A DNA stretch of 64,000 bases from the NCBI RefSeq assembly GCF_019090165.1, contig NZ_JAHRIB010000212.1, positions 186,001-250,000 of the forward strand, given 5' to 3'. Position 1 is the stretch's first letter. Every line of letters starts with the position of its first letter. Below, in pieces: positions 42,522 through 51,058 of the stretch. The notes under the pieces were generated by a model. That model made no database searches. It worked only from the letters and a program-made list of their open reading frames with translations, and was not told the origin of the DNA. Source of the stretch: Streptomyces sp. BV286. Lineage in GTDB: Bacteria > Actinomycetota > Actinomycetes > Streptomycetales > Streptomycetaceae. A program made the translations under genes and the position numbers.

Positions 42522-43756
42522 ACATGGATCAGCTCGTCCGCGACGCCCTGCACGAGCAGGCCTCGGAAACCATGACCCCGCCGCCCGGCTTCGCGGGCCG
42601 GGTCTTCGCCGTCCGGCGCCGCCGCCGGACCCGTACGATCGCCGGCGCCGCGGTCGCCACGGTGGTCGCGGTCGCCGTCGGAGTGGCCGTCCCGGTCCTG
42701 TACGACGGCAAGGACGAGCCGCGGCTCGCCACCCAGATGAACCAGAGCGACATCATCGCCCACCCGGACCAGACACCGCCGCGCGACTTCATCGCGGTCG
42801 GCGACACCGCGATGGCCGCCTACTACACGACCGGCACCGTCCAGGAGGGCGACAACCAGGGCGTCTTCCGGCGCACCTACCACCTCCTCGACCAGAAGAC
42901 CGGCAAGTACGTGAAGAGCGCGAAGTGGTCCGTCCTCGACGTCGCTCCCGGCATGCGCACCGCCGCCGTACTGGAGGAGAAGCTGCCCACCAAGCGGATC
43001 GGGCTGCTCGACCTGCTCACCGGCGAGGTCGAGCGCTGGATCACCGTGGACCGCGCCGTCGCGGGCGTCAGCTTCTCGGCCGACGGCAGCAAGCTCGTCG
43101 CGACGACGTACAGCAAGAACCCCGACATGCAGGAGCTGGCTCCCAACGACGCCGACGGGGACGGCAAGAAGAACGACTGGGGACCGCCGTGGGGCAAGTC
43201 GTACCGGACCGGCTTCTACGTCCTCGACGCCGACTCCGGCAAGGGATCCTGGAGCAAGGTCACGGTGCGCAAGAACGACGACGACATGCCCGGGGGGTTC
43301 CTCAACGCCCGCCAGGACTTCGCCTTCAGCGCCGACGCCAAGCTGGTGTACTCGGGGCTCATCATGGAACCCAACGTGCAGTACTACGACTTCGAGGGCA
43401 ACGAGGTCGCCACGCCGGCCAAGGAGAAGTACCTGCACTGGTCCGTCGACGCCCGCCTCTCCCCGGACGGCAAGCTCGCCGCCGGCGACTTCGCGGGCGG
43501 CATCAAGACCACCGCGTCCGAGATCAACGACCCCTACACCGGCAAGCGGCTCCACAAGATCCCCGGCCAGCAGCTGCTCGCCTGGGCCGACAACAGGCGG
43601 CTCATCGCCTGGGACATCACACCCGGCTCGAACGAGTTCCACAACCGGCTCGTGCTCGTCACGATCGGCAGTGACAAGACCATCCCGCTGAGCGGCTTCC
43701 GCAAGGGGAACGACGGCGCGGCCGGGCGCTGGAACCCGGTCTTCGCCGCACGCTGA
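42518..43756 (+). CDS. membrane-anchored beta-propeller-like protein, likely sigma-factor partner
   Basis: 412 residues from GTG 42518, overlapping the sigma gene. The cytoplasmic N-terminus (about 45 residues, with a Pro-rich PPPGFAGRVFAVRRRRR) is followed by one span (TIAGAAVATVVAVAVGVAVPV). A long extracytoplasmic region carries repeated strand-turn blocks with WD40/TolB-like texture (GVSFSADGSKLVATTYS, DFAFSADAKLVYSGL, DARLSPDGKLAAGDF). The position and topology fit an anti-sigma or signal-receptor role, which is not proven. No zinc-binding HxxxCxxC motif is seen. Confidence 0.82.
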   Translation: MNMDQLVRDALHEQASETMTPPPGFAGRVFAVRRRRRTRTIAGAAVATVVAVAVGVAVPVLYDGKDEPRLATQMNQSDIIAHPDQTPPRDFIAVGDTAMAAYYTTGTVQEGDNQGVFRRTYHLLDQKTGKYVKSAKWSVLDVAPGMRTAAVLEEKLPTKRIGLLDLLTGEVERWITVDRAVAGVSFSADGSKLVATTYSKNPDMQELAPNDADGDGKKNDWGPPWGKSYRTGFYVLDADSGKGSWSKVTVRKNDDDMPGGFLNARQDFAFSADAKLVYSGLIMEPNVQYYDFEGNEVATPAKEKYLHWSVDARLSPDGKLAAGDFAGGIKTTASEINDPYTGKRLHKIPGQQLLAWADNRRLIAWDITPGSNEFHNRLVLVTIGSDKTIPLSGFRKGNDGAAGRWNPVFAAR

Positions 43757-43789
43757 GCGGCCGCCGAGCCGTCGGCGGGGACCGCCCGG

Positions 43790-44695
43790 TCAGGAGGCCA
43801 CCAGCCGCTCGTACTCGGCCAGCAGCCCGTCGACCACCTCCCGGCCGGCGGGCCGCAGCGGTGCCCGCACCGGACCGGCGGGCAGACCCAGGGAGTTGAG
43901 CAGGGCCTTCGCGGTGACCGAGCCCGGCAGGCCCGAGGCCATCATCGCCTCGATGAGCGCGACGGCCCGTCGCTGGCGGTGCGCGGCGCCCCCGGTGTCT
44001 CCCGCGTCGAACGCGTCCAGGACGCCCCGGAGCAGGCCCGGCACGACGTTGGCCACCGTACTGACGTACCCGGCGGCGCCCACCGCGTACAGGGCCAGCG
44101 CGTACTCGTCACAGCCCGCGTAGTACGCGAGATCCGTGCGGGCCAGCACCTTCTGGGTGCCGAGCAGGTCGTACGCGCAGTCCTTCACCGCCACGATCCG
44201 CGGATGCTCCGCGAGCCGCAGCATGGTCTCCGGCTCGATCCGGGTGCCGGTGCGGCCCGGGATGTCGTACAGGGCGAGCGGTAGCCCGGAGGCGTCCGCG
44301 AGGGTCAGGAAGTGCGCCTCGACGGCGTCCTGCGGGGGCTTGCTGTAGTACGGCGTGACCGCCAACAGGCCGTGCGCGCCCGCCTTCTCGGCGTCGAGCG
44401 CGAGCTCGACGGAGTGACGGGTGTCGGCGGTCCCGACGCCGGCGACGATCGCGGCACGGTCGCCGACGGCCTCGGCCACCGCCCGTACGAGCGCGGACTT
44501 CTCGGCGTCCGTGGTGGTCGGCGACTCCCCGGTCGTCCCGGACAGCACCAGTCCGTCGCAGCCCTCGGAGACCAGCCGCTCGGCGAGCCGCTGCGCGCCG
44601 TCCAGGTCGAGCAGCCCTTCGGCGGTGAAGGGCGTGACCATCGCGCAGAGCGCGCGGCCGAAGGGACGAGGACGGGGAGGTGTGGTCGTGGTCAT
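43790..44695 (-). CDS. dapA: dihydrodipicolinate synthase family protein (DapA-like)
   Basis: 301 residues from ATG 44695. TIM-barrel class I aldolase family. The substrate loop is LSGTTGESPTTTDAEK near residue 43, the Tyr motif LALYDIPGRTGTRIEPE near 137, and the Schiff-base lysine VAVKDCAYDLLG near 168. All catalytic positions expected for DapA are present. Streptomyces often have several dapA paralogues, and some belong to other lyases (N-acetylneuraminate, KDG), so the symbol is tentative. Its nearness to dapD favours the lysine/DAP pathway. Confidence 0.82.
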   Translation of the reverse strand: MTTTTPPRPRPFGRALCAMVTPFTAEGLLDLDGAQRLAERLVSEGCDGLVLSGTTGESPTTTDAEKSALVRAVAEAVGDRAAIVAGVGTADTRHSVELALDAEKAGAHGLLAVTPYYSKPPQDAVEAHFLTLADASGLPLALYDIPGRTGTRIEPETMLRLAEHPRIVAVKDCAYDLLGTQKVLARTDLAYYAGCDEYALALYAVGAAGYVSTVANVVPGLLRGVLDAFDAGDTGGAAHRQRRAVALIEAMMASGLPGSVTAKALLNSLGLPAGPVRAPLRPAGREVVDGLLAEYERLVAS

Positions 44696-44750
44696 GCAAG
44701 CAGTCTCGGCCCGCCGACCTGGAAGCTCCACTTAATTCTCCTACGCGCTA

Positions 44751-44770
44751 TCCGTAAGGAAGGCTACGGA
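44751..44770. promoter_or_regulatory. inverted repeat upstream of the dapA-like gene
   Basis: TCCGTA-N8-TACGGA lies 56 bp upstream of the dapA-like start codon in an AT-enriched stretch. It could be an operator. The regulator is unknown. Confidence 0.4.
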
Positions 44771-44959
44771 GTGTGTCTCCTGGGGCGCTCTGGGCACCCG
44801 GTCCGGTTCGGGCCACCACGCCGGGTGCGGCGGCCGGTGACCGGTTTCCGGGACGGCCGGCCCGGTGCTGTCCCGCCTCGGTGATCCCGGCTCGGGGAAG
44901 GGGTAGCGGCGGCCCGGCAGGGTACCCGGGCGGCCCCGGACGAAAGGAGGCAGGACGCC

Positions 44960-45373
44960 ATGACCGGGACCACGGACCGGCGGCCGGAGGAGCAGCACTC
45001 GGTGGGTGAACTCGTCGGGCAGGCCACGGAACAGCTTTCCGAGCTCGTACGGCAGGAAATACAGCTCGCGAAGGAGGAACTGACGGAGAAGGGGCGGCGC
45101 GCGGGGCGCGGCGGCGGGCTGCTCGGCGCGGCCGGCGCCGTCGCCTACGTGGGGCTGATGGCCCTGTCGGCGACCGGCGCCGCCGCACTCTCCCTGGTGC
45201 TGCCCGTGTGGGCGGCGGCACTGATCGTCACAGTCCTGCTCTTCGTGGTCGCGGGGGTGCTGGCGAAGACCGGCCGCGCGCAATTCAGCCGCGCCACCCC
45301 GCCGTTGCCCGAGCAGGCGATGGACAGCGTGCGGGCCGACGTCGACGAGATCAAGGAAAGGGCGCACCGATGA
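44960..45373 (+). CDS. small membrane protein, actinobacterial holin-X/DUF1469 family
   Basis: 137 residues, start ATG 44960 with AAAGGAGG upstream. Amphipathic N-terminal helix (VGELVGQATEQLSELVRQEIQLAKEELTEKGRR), two hydrophobic spans (about 50-75 and 80-105), and a short charged tail. This is the pattern of the putative Actinobacterial phage holin / DUF1469 family, which in bacteria is a stress-related membrane protein rather than a phage lysis factor. Coupled by ATGA to the next gene. Confidence 0.85.
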   Translation: MTGTTDRRPEEQHSVGELVGQATEQLSELVRQEIQLAKEELTEKGRRAGRGGGLLGAAGAVAYVGLMALSATGAAALSLVLPVWAAALIVTVLLFVVAGVLAKTGRAQFSRATPPLPEQAMDSVRADVDEIKERAHR

Positions 45374-45798
45374 ACGACAGGAACGATGCCGTGCAGGCCG
45401 GCGGCGCCACGGACAGCCCCACCGACGCGGCCGAGGGGCCGGAGGAGCTGCGCCGCCGGATCGAGACGACCCGAGAGCAACTCGGCGTCACGGTCGAGGA
45501 GTTGGCGGCGAAGGTCGACGTACGGGCTCGTGCGAAGGCCCGGAGCGCCGAGCTGAAGGGGAAGGCCGCCGAGGCCGGCCACGTCGTGCAGGGCAAGGCG
45601 GCGCAGGCGGGTCACGTCGTACAGGGGAAGGCCGTCGAGGCCGGGCAGGTCGTGCAGGAACGCATGCCGCAGCCGGTGCGCGACGCCGCGACCGCGGTCG
45701 TCCAGGCCGGGCTGAGGTACCGCAAGCCCGTACTGATCGCCGGGGGAGCGGTCGTGGCGGCCTGGCTGCTGCGTCGGCGGCGCACCGGCCGTCGCTGA
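45370..45798 (+). CDS. DUF3618-domain membrane protein
   Basis: 142 residues. EELRRRIETTREQLGVTVEELAAKVDVRARAKARS (residues 22-56) is the DUF3618 signature. Three 11-residue repeats of the type AGHVVQGKAAQ follow (about 63-95), predicted to form a long helix. One C-terminal span (PVLIAGGAVVAAWLL) and a terminal Arg cluster anchor the protein. It is co-transcribed with the holin-like gene, a pair common in Streptomyces; function unknown. Confidence 0.85.
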   Translation: MNDRNDAVQAGGATDSPTDAAEGPEELRRRIETTREQLGVTVEELAAKVDVRARAKARSAELKGKAAEAGHVVQGKAAQAGHVVQGKAVEAGQVVQERMPQPVRDAATAVVQAGLRYRKPVLIAGGAVVAAWLLRRRRTGRR

Positions 45799-45884
45799 CC
45801 GGACGGGTGCGCGCACCACCGGTCGGGCACGGGTGTCATCGACCGGGCGGAGCACGGCGAGCGGCGACCGGGTGGTTCCGGGGC

Positions 45885-45917
45885 AGCGGCGGGGCAGAGG
45901 GATTCGGCCCCGCCGCT
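45885..45917. terminator. terminator between DUF3618 gene and convergent YihY-like gene
   Basis: AGCGGCGGGGC pairs with GCCCCGCCGCT (11 bp) around an 11-nt loop, within the 156-bp convergent gap. Confidence 0.7.
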
Positions 45918-45954
45918 CGCCGTGGTCCTGCCCGGTTCGCCGCTCCTCGCCGTC

Positions 45955-46953
45955 CTACCCAATCTCGCCGTCCCCACGGTGACTCCGCAGCCACGAGGCG
46001 CGAAGTCGCGCGGGCCACTTCCTGATGTCCCTCGGCTCCACGTACGGCTCCTCGGTCGCCGGCATCCCGTCCGTGATCGCCCGCTCCCGGGCGAGCTCCG
46101 CGTCGAACTCCAGGCCGAGCAGGATCGCCAGGTTGGTGAGCCAGAGCCACACCAGGAAGACGATGACGCCCGCGAGCGTCCCGTACGTCTTGTTGTAGAG
46201 ACTGACGTTGGCGGCGTAGACCGCGAACGCCGCCGAGGCCAGCAGCCACAGGACGGCGGCGAGGAGGCTGCCCGGGCTGATCCGGCCGAAGCCGCGGCCG
46301 CGGACGTTGGGGGCGGCCCAGAACAGCAGCGTGATCATGAGGACGACCAGCAGCACCAGGACGGGCCACTTGACGACCGACCACGTGGCGATCGCCGCGT
46401 CGCCCAGCCCGAAGGCCGCGCCCGCGCGCTCGGCGAGCGGGCCGGTGAACACCACGATCAGCGCGCTCGCGGCGAGCATCAGCATCAGAACGACCGTCAG
46501 GGCCAGCCGCAGCGGGGTCAGCTTCCAGACCGGACGGCCCTCCGGGAGGTCGAAGACCGCGTTCGAGGAACGGATGAACGCGGCCACGTAGCCGGACGCG
46601 GACCAGACGGCCACGAGGATGCCGACGACCGCGAGAAGGCCACCGGTGCCGCCGCTGTCGCCGAGCTGGACCACCGCGTCGCGCAGGATGTCCCGGGCCG
46701 GACCCGGGGCGAGCCGCTGGACGTTGTCGAGCAGCCTGTCGGTGACGCGGTCGCCGACCACGCCAAGCAAGGACACCAGGAGCAGCAGCGCCGGGAACAG
46801 CGACAGGACCCCGTAGTACGTCAACGCGGCGGCGCGGTCGGGGAGTTCGTCGTCCTGGAACTCCCTCACCGTGCGCCGCACCACGGCCCACCACGAGCGT
46901 CCGGGCAGCTTGCCGGGGCTGTCCTTCGCCGTCAGGGACCGGTTCGCTTCCAT
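45955..46953 (-). CDS. YihY/BrkB-family inner-membrane protein
   Basis: 332 residues with six hydrophobic spans. The N-terminal DELPDRAAALTYYGVLSLFPALLLLVSLLG is the family's most conserved element, and LGVVGDRVTDRLLDNVQRLAPGPARDIL follows. The later spans contain YGTLAGVIVFLVWLWLTNLAILLGLEFDAEL, also standard for YihY. Once called RNase BN by mistake; the true function is unknown, possibly transport. Convergent with the small envelope genes, divergent from the monooxygenase. Confidence 0.9.
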   Translation of the reverse strand: MEANRSLTAKDSPGKLPGRSWWAVVRRTVREFQDDELPDRAAALTYYGVLSLFPALLLLVSLLGVVGDRVTDRLLDNVQRLAPGPARDILRDAVVQLGDSGGTGGLLAVVGILVAVWSASGYVAAFIRSSNAVFDLPEGRPVWKLTPLRLALTVVLMLMLAASALIVVFTGPLAERAGAAFGLGDAAIATWSVVKWPVLVLLVVLMITLLFWAAPNVRGRGFGRISPGSLLAAVLWLLASAAFAVYAANVSLYNKTYGTLAGVIVFLVWLWLTNLAILLGLEFDAELARERAITDGMPATEEPYVEPRDIRKWPARLRASWLRSHRGDGEIG

Positions 46954-47008
46954 GACCGGGCGGGTTGCCGCTCCGGCCGGGGTGAACCCTCCGGCGCGAC
47001 GGCCGGGC

Positions 47009-47032
47009 TTGACCTCAAGTCCGATCGAGGTC
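47009..47032 (+). promoter_or_regulatory. SoxR-like box in the monooxygenase promoter
   Basis: TTGACC (47009-47014) is a -35 hexamer running into CCTCAAGTCCGATCGAGG (47013-47030). That sequence matches 13 of 18 positions of the SoxR consensus CCTCAAGTTAACTTGAGG and includes GACCTC-N10-GAGGTC. SoxR/MerR promoters characteristically place the box in a long -35/-10 spacer. I cannot identify a good -10. Confidence 0.6.
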
Positions 47033-47079
47033 GGAGGGTGGGTGCCGCAGACGTTGAGCAGCGATCACCGGAGGTTGTG

Positions 47080-47781
47080 ATGACCCGTCGTACCGATGTG
47101 CACCCCGAACTCACCCGTCCCGAGGTCGGCGCCCCGTTCTTCAGCACCTGGCGGGTGGGGACCCCCGACCGGCAGCGGGCGACGCTGGAGGCGATCGCCG
47201 CCACCTGGGAGAGCCGCCCATGGCCGGCCGAGGGGCTGCTCGGGTACTACGTCCACGCCGGGGAGGACGGCACGACCCTGCTGCACCAGTCGCAGTGGAG
47301 GAGCGAGCAGGACTACGAGGCGTTCGTGAAGGTCCACCGGCAGGAGCGGGTGGACGAGATCGACGTGGCCGTGCCCGGCATCGAGAGGGTGGCACTCGAC
47401 CGGTACCGCAGGTACCGCAGTGGTGTCCGGCCGGGGGAGAAGCGGGTGCCCGGCTGCGTCGTGATCGTCGAGATCGAGTTCGAAGGGGCGGATCCCGAGC
47501 GGCAACGGGCCTGGGTGGACGCGGTGTTCGAGGCCCTGGAGAGCGAGCCCGACCCGCACCCCGGCGGCATCTCCGCCCACTTCCATCTGAGCACCGACGG
47601 CACGAAGGTCCTCAACTACGCCGAGTGGGAGAGCGCCGAGGCACACCTCGACGCGTTGGGCGCGCCGGGCGAGGGCGTGGGATCGCATACGCCGCTGTGG
47701 GAGCGCGTGCAGACGTATCCCGGGCTGAAGCGGTCCACGGTCAGCCGCTACACCTACGCCCTCGGTCTCGTCCCCGGGTGA
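47080..47781 (+). CDS. antibiotic biosynthesis monooxygenase (ABM)-domain protein
   Basis: 233 residues, ATG 47080 with CCGGAGG upstream. Two ABM-type ferredoxin-like halves are apparent. The first is PFFSTWRVGTPDRQRATLEAIAATWE...LLGYYVHAGEDGTTLLHQSQWRSEQDYEAFVKVH. The second is VVIVEIEFEGADPERQRAWVDAVFEAL...GGISAHFHLSTDGTKVLNYAEWESAEAHLDAL. Such cofactor-free monooxygenases act on quinones or polyketides. In S. coelicolor a gene of this family (SCO1909, by memory) belongs to the SoxR regulon induced by redox-active antibiotics, and the box at 47009-47032 fits that. Confidence 0.87.
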   Translation: MTRRTDVHPELTRPEVGAPFFSTWRVGTPDRQRATLEAIAATWESRPWPAEGLLGYYVHAGEDGTTLLHQSQWRSEQDYEAFVKVHRQERVDEIDVAVPGIERVALDRYRRYRSGVRPGEKRVPGCVVIVEIEFEGADPERQRAWVDAVFEALESEPDPHPGGISAHFHLSTDGTKVLNYAEWESAEAHLDALGAPGEGVGSHTPLWERVQTYPGLKRSTVSRYTYALGLVPG

Positions 47782-47863
47782 TCCCCGGCCGGCCGCCTCC
47801 GCACTGCCCTCGACGCCGATGCGCCGGCGAGGGTCTCGGAAATCCGGCGTGAGGGGGGTCTCC

Positions 47864-49639
47864 ATGTCGGATTCCCGGGATTCCGCGGCCGTGGCTGTCC
47901 CTCCTTCGGCGGCGCGACCGAAAGTGGGCGCGGAAACAGCCGACCGCGGCGGGGACGCCGCAAGGGAGAGTTCCGTGAACGTCACAACCGCGGCGAGCGT
48001 CTCGCAGGAACGACGGGCAGCCACGCTCGTCATGGCCTGCGTAGGCGTGTTCGTCGCCTATCTGCCGGTGACCACCGTCTCGGTGAGCCTGCCGGCCATC
48101 CAGCGGGCGATGCACGCGTCGACCGCCCAACTGTCCTGGGTGTCCGACGCGTTCGTCCTGCCCATGGCCGCCCTCATCCTCACCGCCGGGGTCGTCGGAG
48201 ACGTCCACGGCCGCAAGAAGGTCTTCCAGGCGGGCCTGGCCTTCTGCGCCGTCGGCGCCGCGGTCGCCCTGTCCGCCCAGTCGATCGGGGTCCTGTGGCT
48301 CGGCCAGGCACTGGCCGGTCTGGGCGCGGCCGCGCTGCTGCCCACGACCCTGGCCCTGATCAGCCACGCCGTACCCGACCCGCGGGAACGCGGAAAGTTC
48401 ATCGGCCTGTGGGCGACGTCCCTGCTGTCGGCCCTCGCCCTCGGCCCGATCATCGCCGGCCTCGTCCTCGAACACTTCGCCTGGCGCTGGATCTACCTGC
48501 CGGCCGTCCCCGTCGCACTCGTCGCCATGGCCTTCTCGGCCCGGTCGCTGACCGACTCCCGCGCCGCGGGCTCGCGCAGGCTGGACTGGCCCGGCCAGCT
48601 CACCGCCGCGCTGGCGATCACCGCCCTGGTCTACGGGGTCATCGAGGGTGGAGCCGGCTCCTTCTCGGACGAGAAGGTGATGACGGCCCTGTTCACGGCC
48701 GTCGTCAGCGGCGTCGCCTTCGTGCTCGTGGAACGGCGCAGTGACAGCCCGATGCTGGACCTGAAGCTGTTCCGCAGCGCGGCCTTCAGCGCCACGACCC
48801 TGATCGCCATGATCAGCTTCCTGGGGCTGATCGGGTTCTTCTTCGCGCTCAGCCTCTACTTCGGCATGGTGCAGCAGCTCAGCACCCTGGAGGCCGGTGC
48901 CCGGCTCGTGGTCGTCAGCCTCATGGCCATCCTCGTCGGGGCGCCGGTCGGCCGCCTCATGCACCGGGTGTCGGCACGCGCCCTGATCACCGGCGGTCTG
49001 CTCGTCAGCGCGGGCGCGCTGTTGTCCCTCACCACGATCGACGCCGGCACCTCGTACGTCTCGCTGGTCTGGCGGCTGGCTCTGCTGGGCCTCGGCATGG
49101 GCCTGGTCATCACTCCCATGACCGCCACCGCGGTGGGGTCCGTGCCGCACCACCTGGCCGGCATGGCGGCTGCCGGGAACAACGCCTTCCGGCAGGTCGG
49201 CGGCGCGCTGGGCCCGGCCGTCCTGGGCGCCCTGCTCACCGGCCGGGCCACCGGCTCCCTGCCCGGTCACCTCGCCGACGCGGGCCTGACGGACTCCCAG
49301 CGGCAGAGCGTCGTCTCGGCGGTGGACGGGGGCGGACTGGGCGCGGTCGCCCGTATGGACCTGGGCCCGGCTCAGGGGCGTGCCCTGGGCGCGCTGTCCG
49401 AGGCCTTCCTCGACGGCCTCCACCTGTGCCTGATCGTGTCCGCGATCCTGACACTGCTCGCCGCGGCGGTCGCCGCCGTCCTGCTGCGCGGCCCGCGGCA
49501 GGCGACGACGCAGGTGGCCGGCTCCGGCGCCACGGGCGGACGCCCCGCGCTCACGAACCCGCCCACGGCCGTGCACGGGGCGCCCCGGCGCCAGGGAGCC
49601 GGGGAACACCACCCGGAACTCGACCGCCGGGACGGATGA
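47864..49639 (+). CDS. MFS transporter, DHA2-like drug exporter
   Basis: 591 residues from ATG 47864 (GAGGGGGG upstream). GTG 47975 (GGGAGAG upstream), 37 codons later and nearer the first span, is an equally good start. Around fourteen hydrophobic spans can be counted. Motif A-like GVVGDVHGRKKVFQAGL follows span 2, and the region after span 4 reads LISHAVPDPRERGKFIGLW. The C-terminal spans follow the 14-TM proton-drug antiporter type (EmrB/QacA). It may export an antibiotic or quinone. The next gene is an Lrp-type regulator. Confidence 0.9.
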   Translation: MSDSRDSAAVAVPPSAARPKVGAETADRGGDAARESSVNVTTAASVSQERRAATLVMACVGVFVAYLPVTTVSVSLPAIQRAMHASTAQLSWVSDAFVLPMAALILTAGVVGDVHGRKKVFQAGLAFCAVGAAVALSAQSIGVLWLGQALAGLGAAALLPTTLALISHAVPDPRERGKFIGLWATSLLSALALGPIIAGLVLEHFAWRWIYLPAVPVALVAMAFSARSLTDSRAAGSRRLDWPGQLTAALAITALVYGVIEGGAGSFSDEKVMTALFTAVVSGVAFVLVERRSDSPMLDLKLFRSAAFSATTLIAMISFLGLIGFFFALSLYFGMVQQLSTLEAGARLVVVSLMAILVGAPVGRLMHRVSARALITGGLLVSAGALLSLTTIDAGTSYVSLVWRLALLGLGMGLVITPMTATAVGSVPHHLAGMAAAGNNAFRQVGGALGPAVLGALLTGRATGSLPGHLADAGLTDSQRQSVVSAVDGGGLGAVARMDLGPAQGRALGALSEAFLDGLHLCLIVSAILTLLAAAVAAVLLRGPRQATTQVAGSGATGGRPALTNPPTAVHGAPRRQGAGEHHPELDRRDG

Positions 49640-49703
49640 ACCAACGGCGGCGATCCGGCGTCTTACCGGGCGCCCTCCGTGGGGACGGGAAGGGCGCCGG
49701 TGC

Positions 49704-49743
49704 GAGGCCCGGGCCCAGGAACACACTCCTGGGCCCGGGCCTC
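49704..49743 (+). terminator. terminator of the MFS gene
   Basis: A perfect 17-bp stem beginning GAGGCCCGGGCCCAGGA, 6-nt loop ACACAC, 65 bp after the stop codon. Confidence 0.88.
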
Positions 49744-49817
49744 CCTGCTCGTTCCGGCTCCGCACGGGGCGACCTCGCTCCCCGTGCGCAGGCACCCCCA
49801 CTCGGTACGATGATCTT

Positions 49818-49845
49818 CCGCAGTCCGCAGTCCGCAGTCCGCAGT
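49818..49845. repeat. heptamer tandem repeat (CCGCAGT)x4
   Basis: Four exact copies of CCGCAGT, followed by a partial fifth (CCG). Located 105 bp upstream of the Lrp-type gene. A unit of 7 bp in non-coding DNA can vary in copy number by slippage. Confidence 0.9.
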
Positions 49846-49950
49846 CCGTGCCGCGGGTCCCCGGTGCCCGGCCCCCGGTCCCCGGTGCGCCGCTCCGGTG
49901 GGCATCCGCTGCATTCCGCTACGAATCCTTCCGAGAGCAGAGGCGGTCCG

Positions 49951-50925
49951 GTGGAGTCCCGCGCACTCGACCCGCTCGACCTGAAGCTGCTGCAGGCGCT
50001 CCAGGTCGACGGCCGTGCGCCGTTCAGCCGGATCGCGGAGGTCCTCGGGGTCTCGGACCAGACCGTCGCGCGGCGCTTCCGGCGGCTGCGCACCACGGCG
50101 GGCCTGCGCGTGCTCGGCATGACCGACGAGAGCCGGCTCGGCAGACAGAACTGGATCGTCCGGCTGCGCTGCACCCCGGACGTGGCGGAACACCTGGCGA
50201 CCGCGCTGGCCCGGCGTCCCGACACGTCGTACGTCGACCTGGTCTCGGGCGGTACCGAGGTGCTGTGCGCGATGCGGCCGCGCTCACGGCAGGAACGCGA
50301 CGAACTGCTCCTCGACCGGTTGCCGCGCACCCCGCACGTCGTCTCGGTCACCGCGCACTGCCTGCTGCACTTCTTCTACGGCGGCCCGCTCGGCTGGCTC
50401 AACAAGGTCCACGCCCTCGACGCCGCCGAGGAGGCCGCCCTGAGACCGCCGCCCGTCGAGGCGGCCACCACGCCCGTCGTCCTGGACGCGGACGACGAGG
50501 CGCTGCTCGCCGTCCTGAGGCGCGACGGTCGGACCCCGCTCACCGAACTCCAGGCGGCCACCGGGCAGAAGGAGTCCGGGGTCAAGCGGCGCCTGGACCG
50601 GCTGCGCTCCTGCGGAGTGCTCTACTTCGACGTACAGCACGACAGTGAACCCCTGGGACACGGCACCGGGGCCATGCTCTGGCTGACCGTGGCCCCTTCG
50701 GCCCTCGCCGAGGTCGGGAACGCTCTCGCGGGGCACCCCGAGATCGGCTTCGCCGCGGCCACCACCGGTCAGGCCAACATCGTCGCCTCGGTCGTCTGCC
50801 GCGACAGCGGCGCGTTGTACACGTACCTGAGCGAGAAGATCGCGGGTCTCGACGGCGTCGGGGCCGTCGAGACCGCCCTCATCCTGCGCCAGGTCAAACA
50901 GCTCACGTACGAACCCGGCCGCTGA
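49951..50925 (+). CDS. Lrp/AsnC-family regulator with two HTH domains
   Basis: 324 residues from GTG 49951, about twice the length of a normal Lrp. The first AsnC-type HTH is LDPLDLKLLQALQVDGRAPFSRIAEVLGVSDQTVARRFRRL (residues 6-46), followed by an effector-like domain. A second HTH is LDADDEALLAVLRRDGRTPLTELQAATGQKESGVKRRLDRLRSCGVL (around 178-225), with its own alpha-beta domain ending in KQLTYEPGR. Such fused duplicates are known in actinobacteria. The regulated gene may be the upstream MFS exporter, but this is not shown. Confidence 0.9.
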   Translation: MESRALDPLDLKLLQALQVDGRAPFSRIAEVLGVSDQTVARRFRRLRTTAGLRVLGMTDESRLGRQNWIVRLRCTPDVAEHLATALARRPDTSYVDLVSGGTEVLCAMRPRSRQERDELLLDRLPRTPHVVSVTAHCLLHFFYGGPLGWLNKVHALDAAEEAALRPPPVEAATTPVVLDADDEALLAVLRRDGRTPLTELQAATGQKESGVKRRLDRLRSCGVLYFDVQHDSEPLGHGTGAMLWLTVAPSALAEVGNALAGHPEIGFAAATTGQANIVASVVCRDSGALYTYLSEKIAGLDGVGAVETALILRQVKQLTYEPGR

Positions 50926-51058
50926 CCGCTTGCCACCGACCCCTGACTGCCGACCGTTGACCGCCGACCGTCCGGTGGCAGTACGTACCTGCCCTGCTCG
51001 AAAGCCCCAGCCCCGCACCGGCCACGGTCACGGCCATCCCCTCCACCGACAATCAAAA

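Larger units (their letters stand above)
49640..49950. other. 311-bp intergenic region between MFS and Lrp-type genes
   Basis: Contains the MFS terminator (49704-49743), a perfect fourfold heptamer repeat (49818-49845) and then CCCGGT/CCCCGGT runs (49859-49890). No gene is supported. Confidence 0.7.

Noticed and set aside
44960..45373. Prophage remnant suggested by the holin-like protein
   Set aside because: The DUF1469/holin-X family is a common chromosomal membrane protein in actinobacteria, and no other phage gene is near.
45922..47079. N-terminal extension of the ABM-domain protein over the YihY-like gene
   Set aside because: Low-complexity antisense frame; ATG 47080 has a good ribosome site and begins the recognisable domain.
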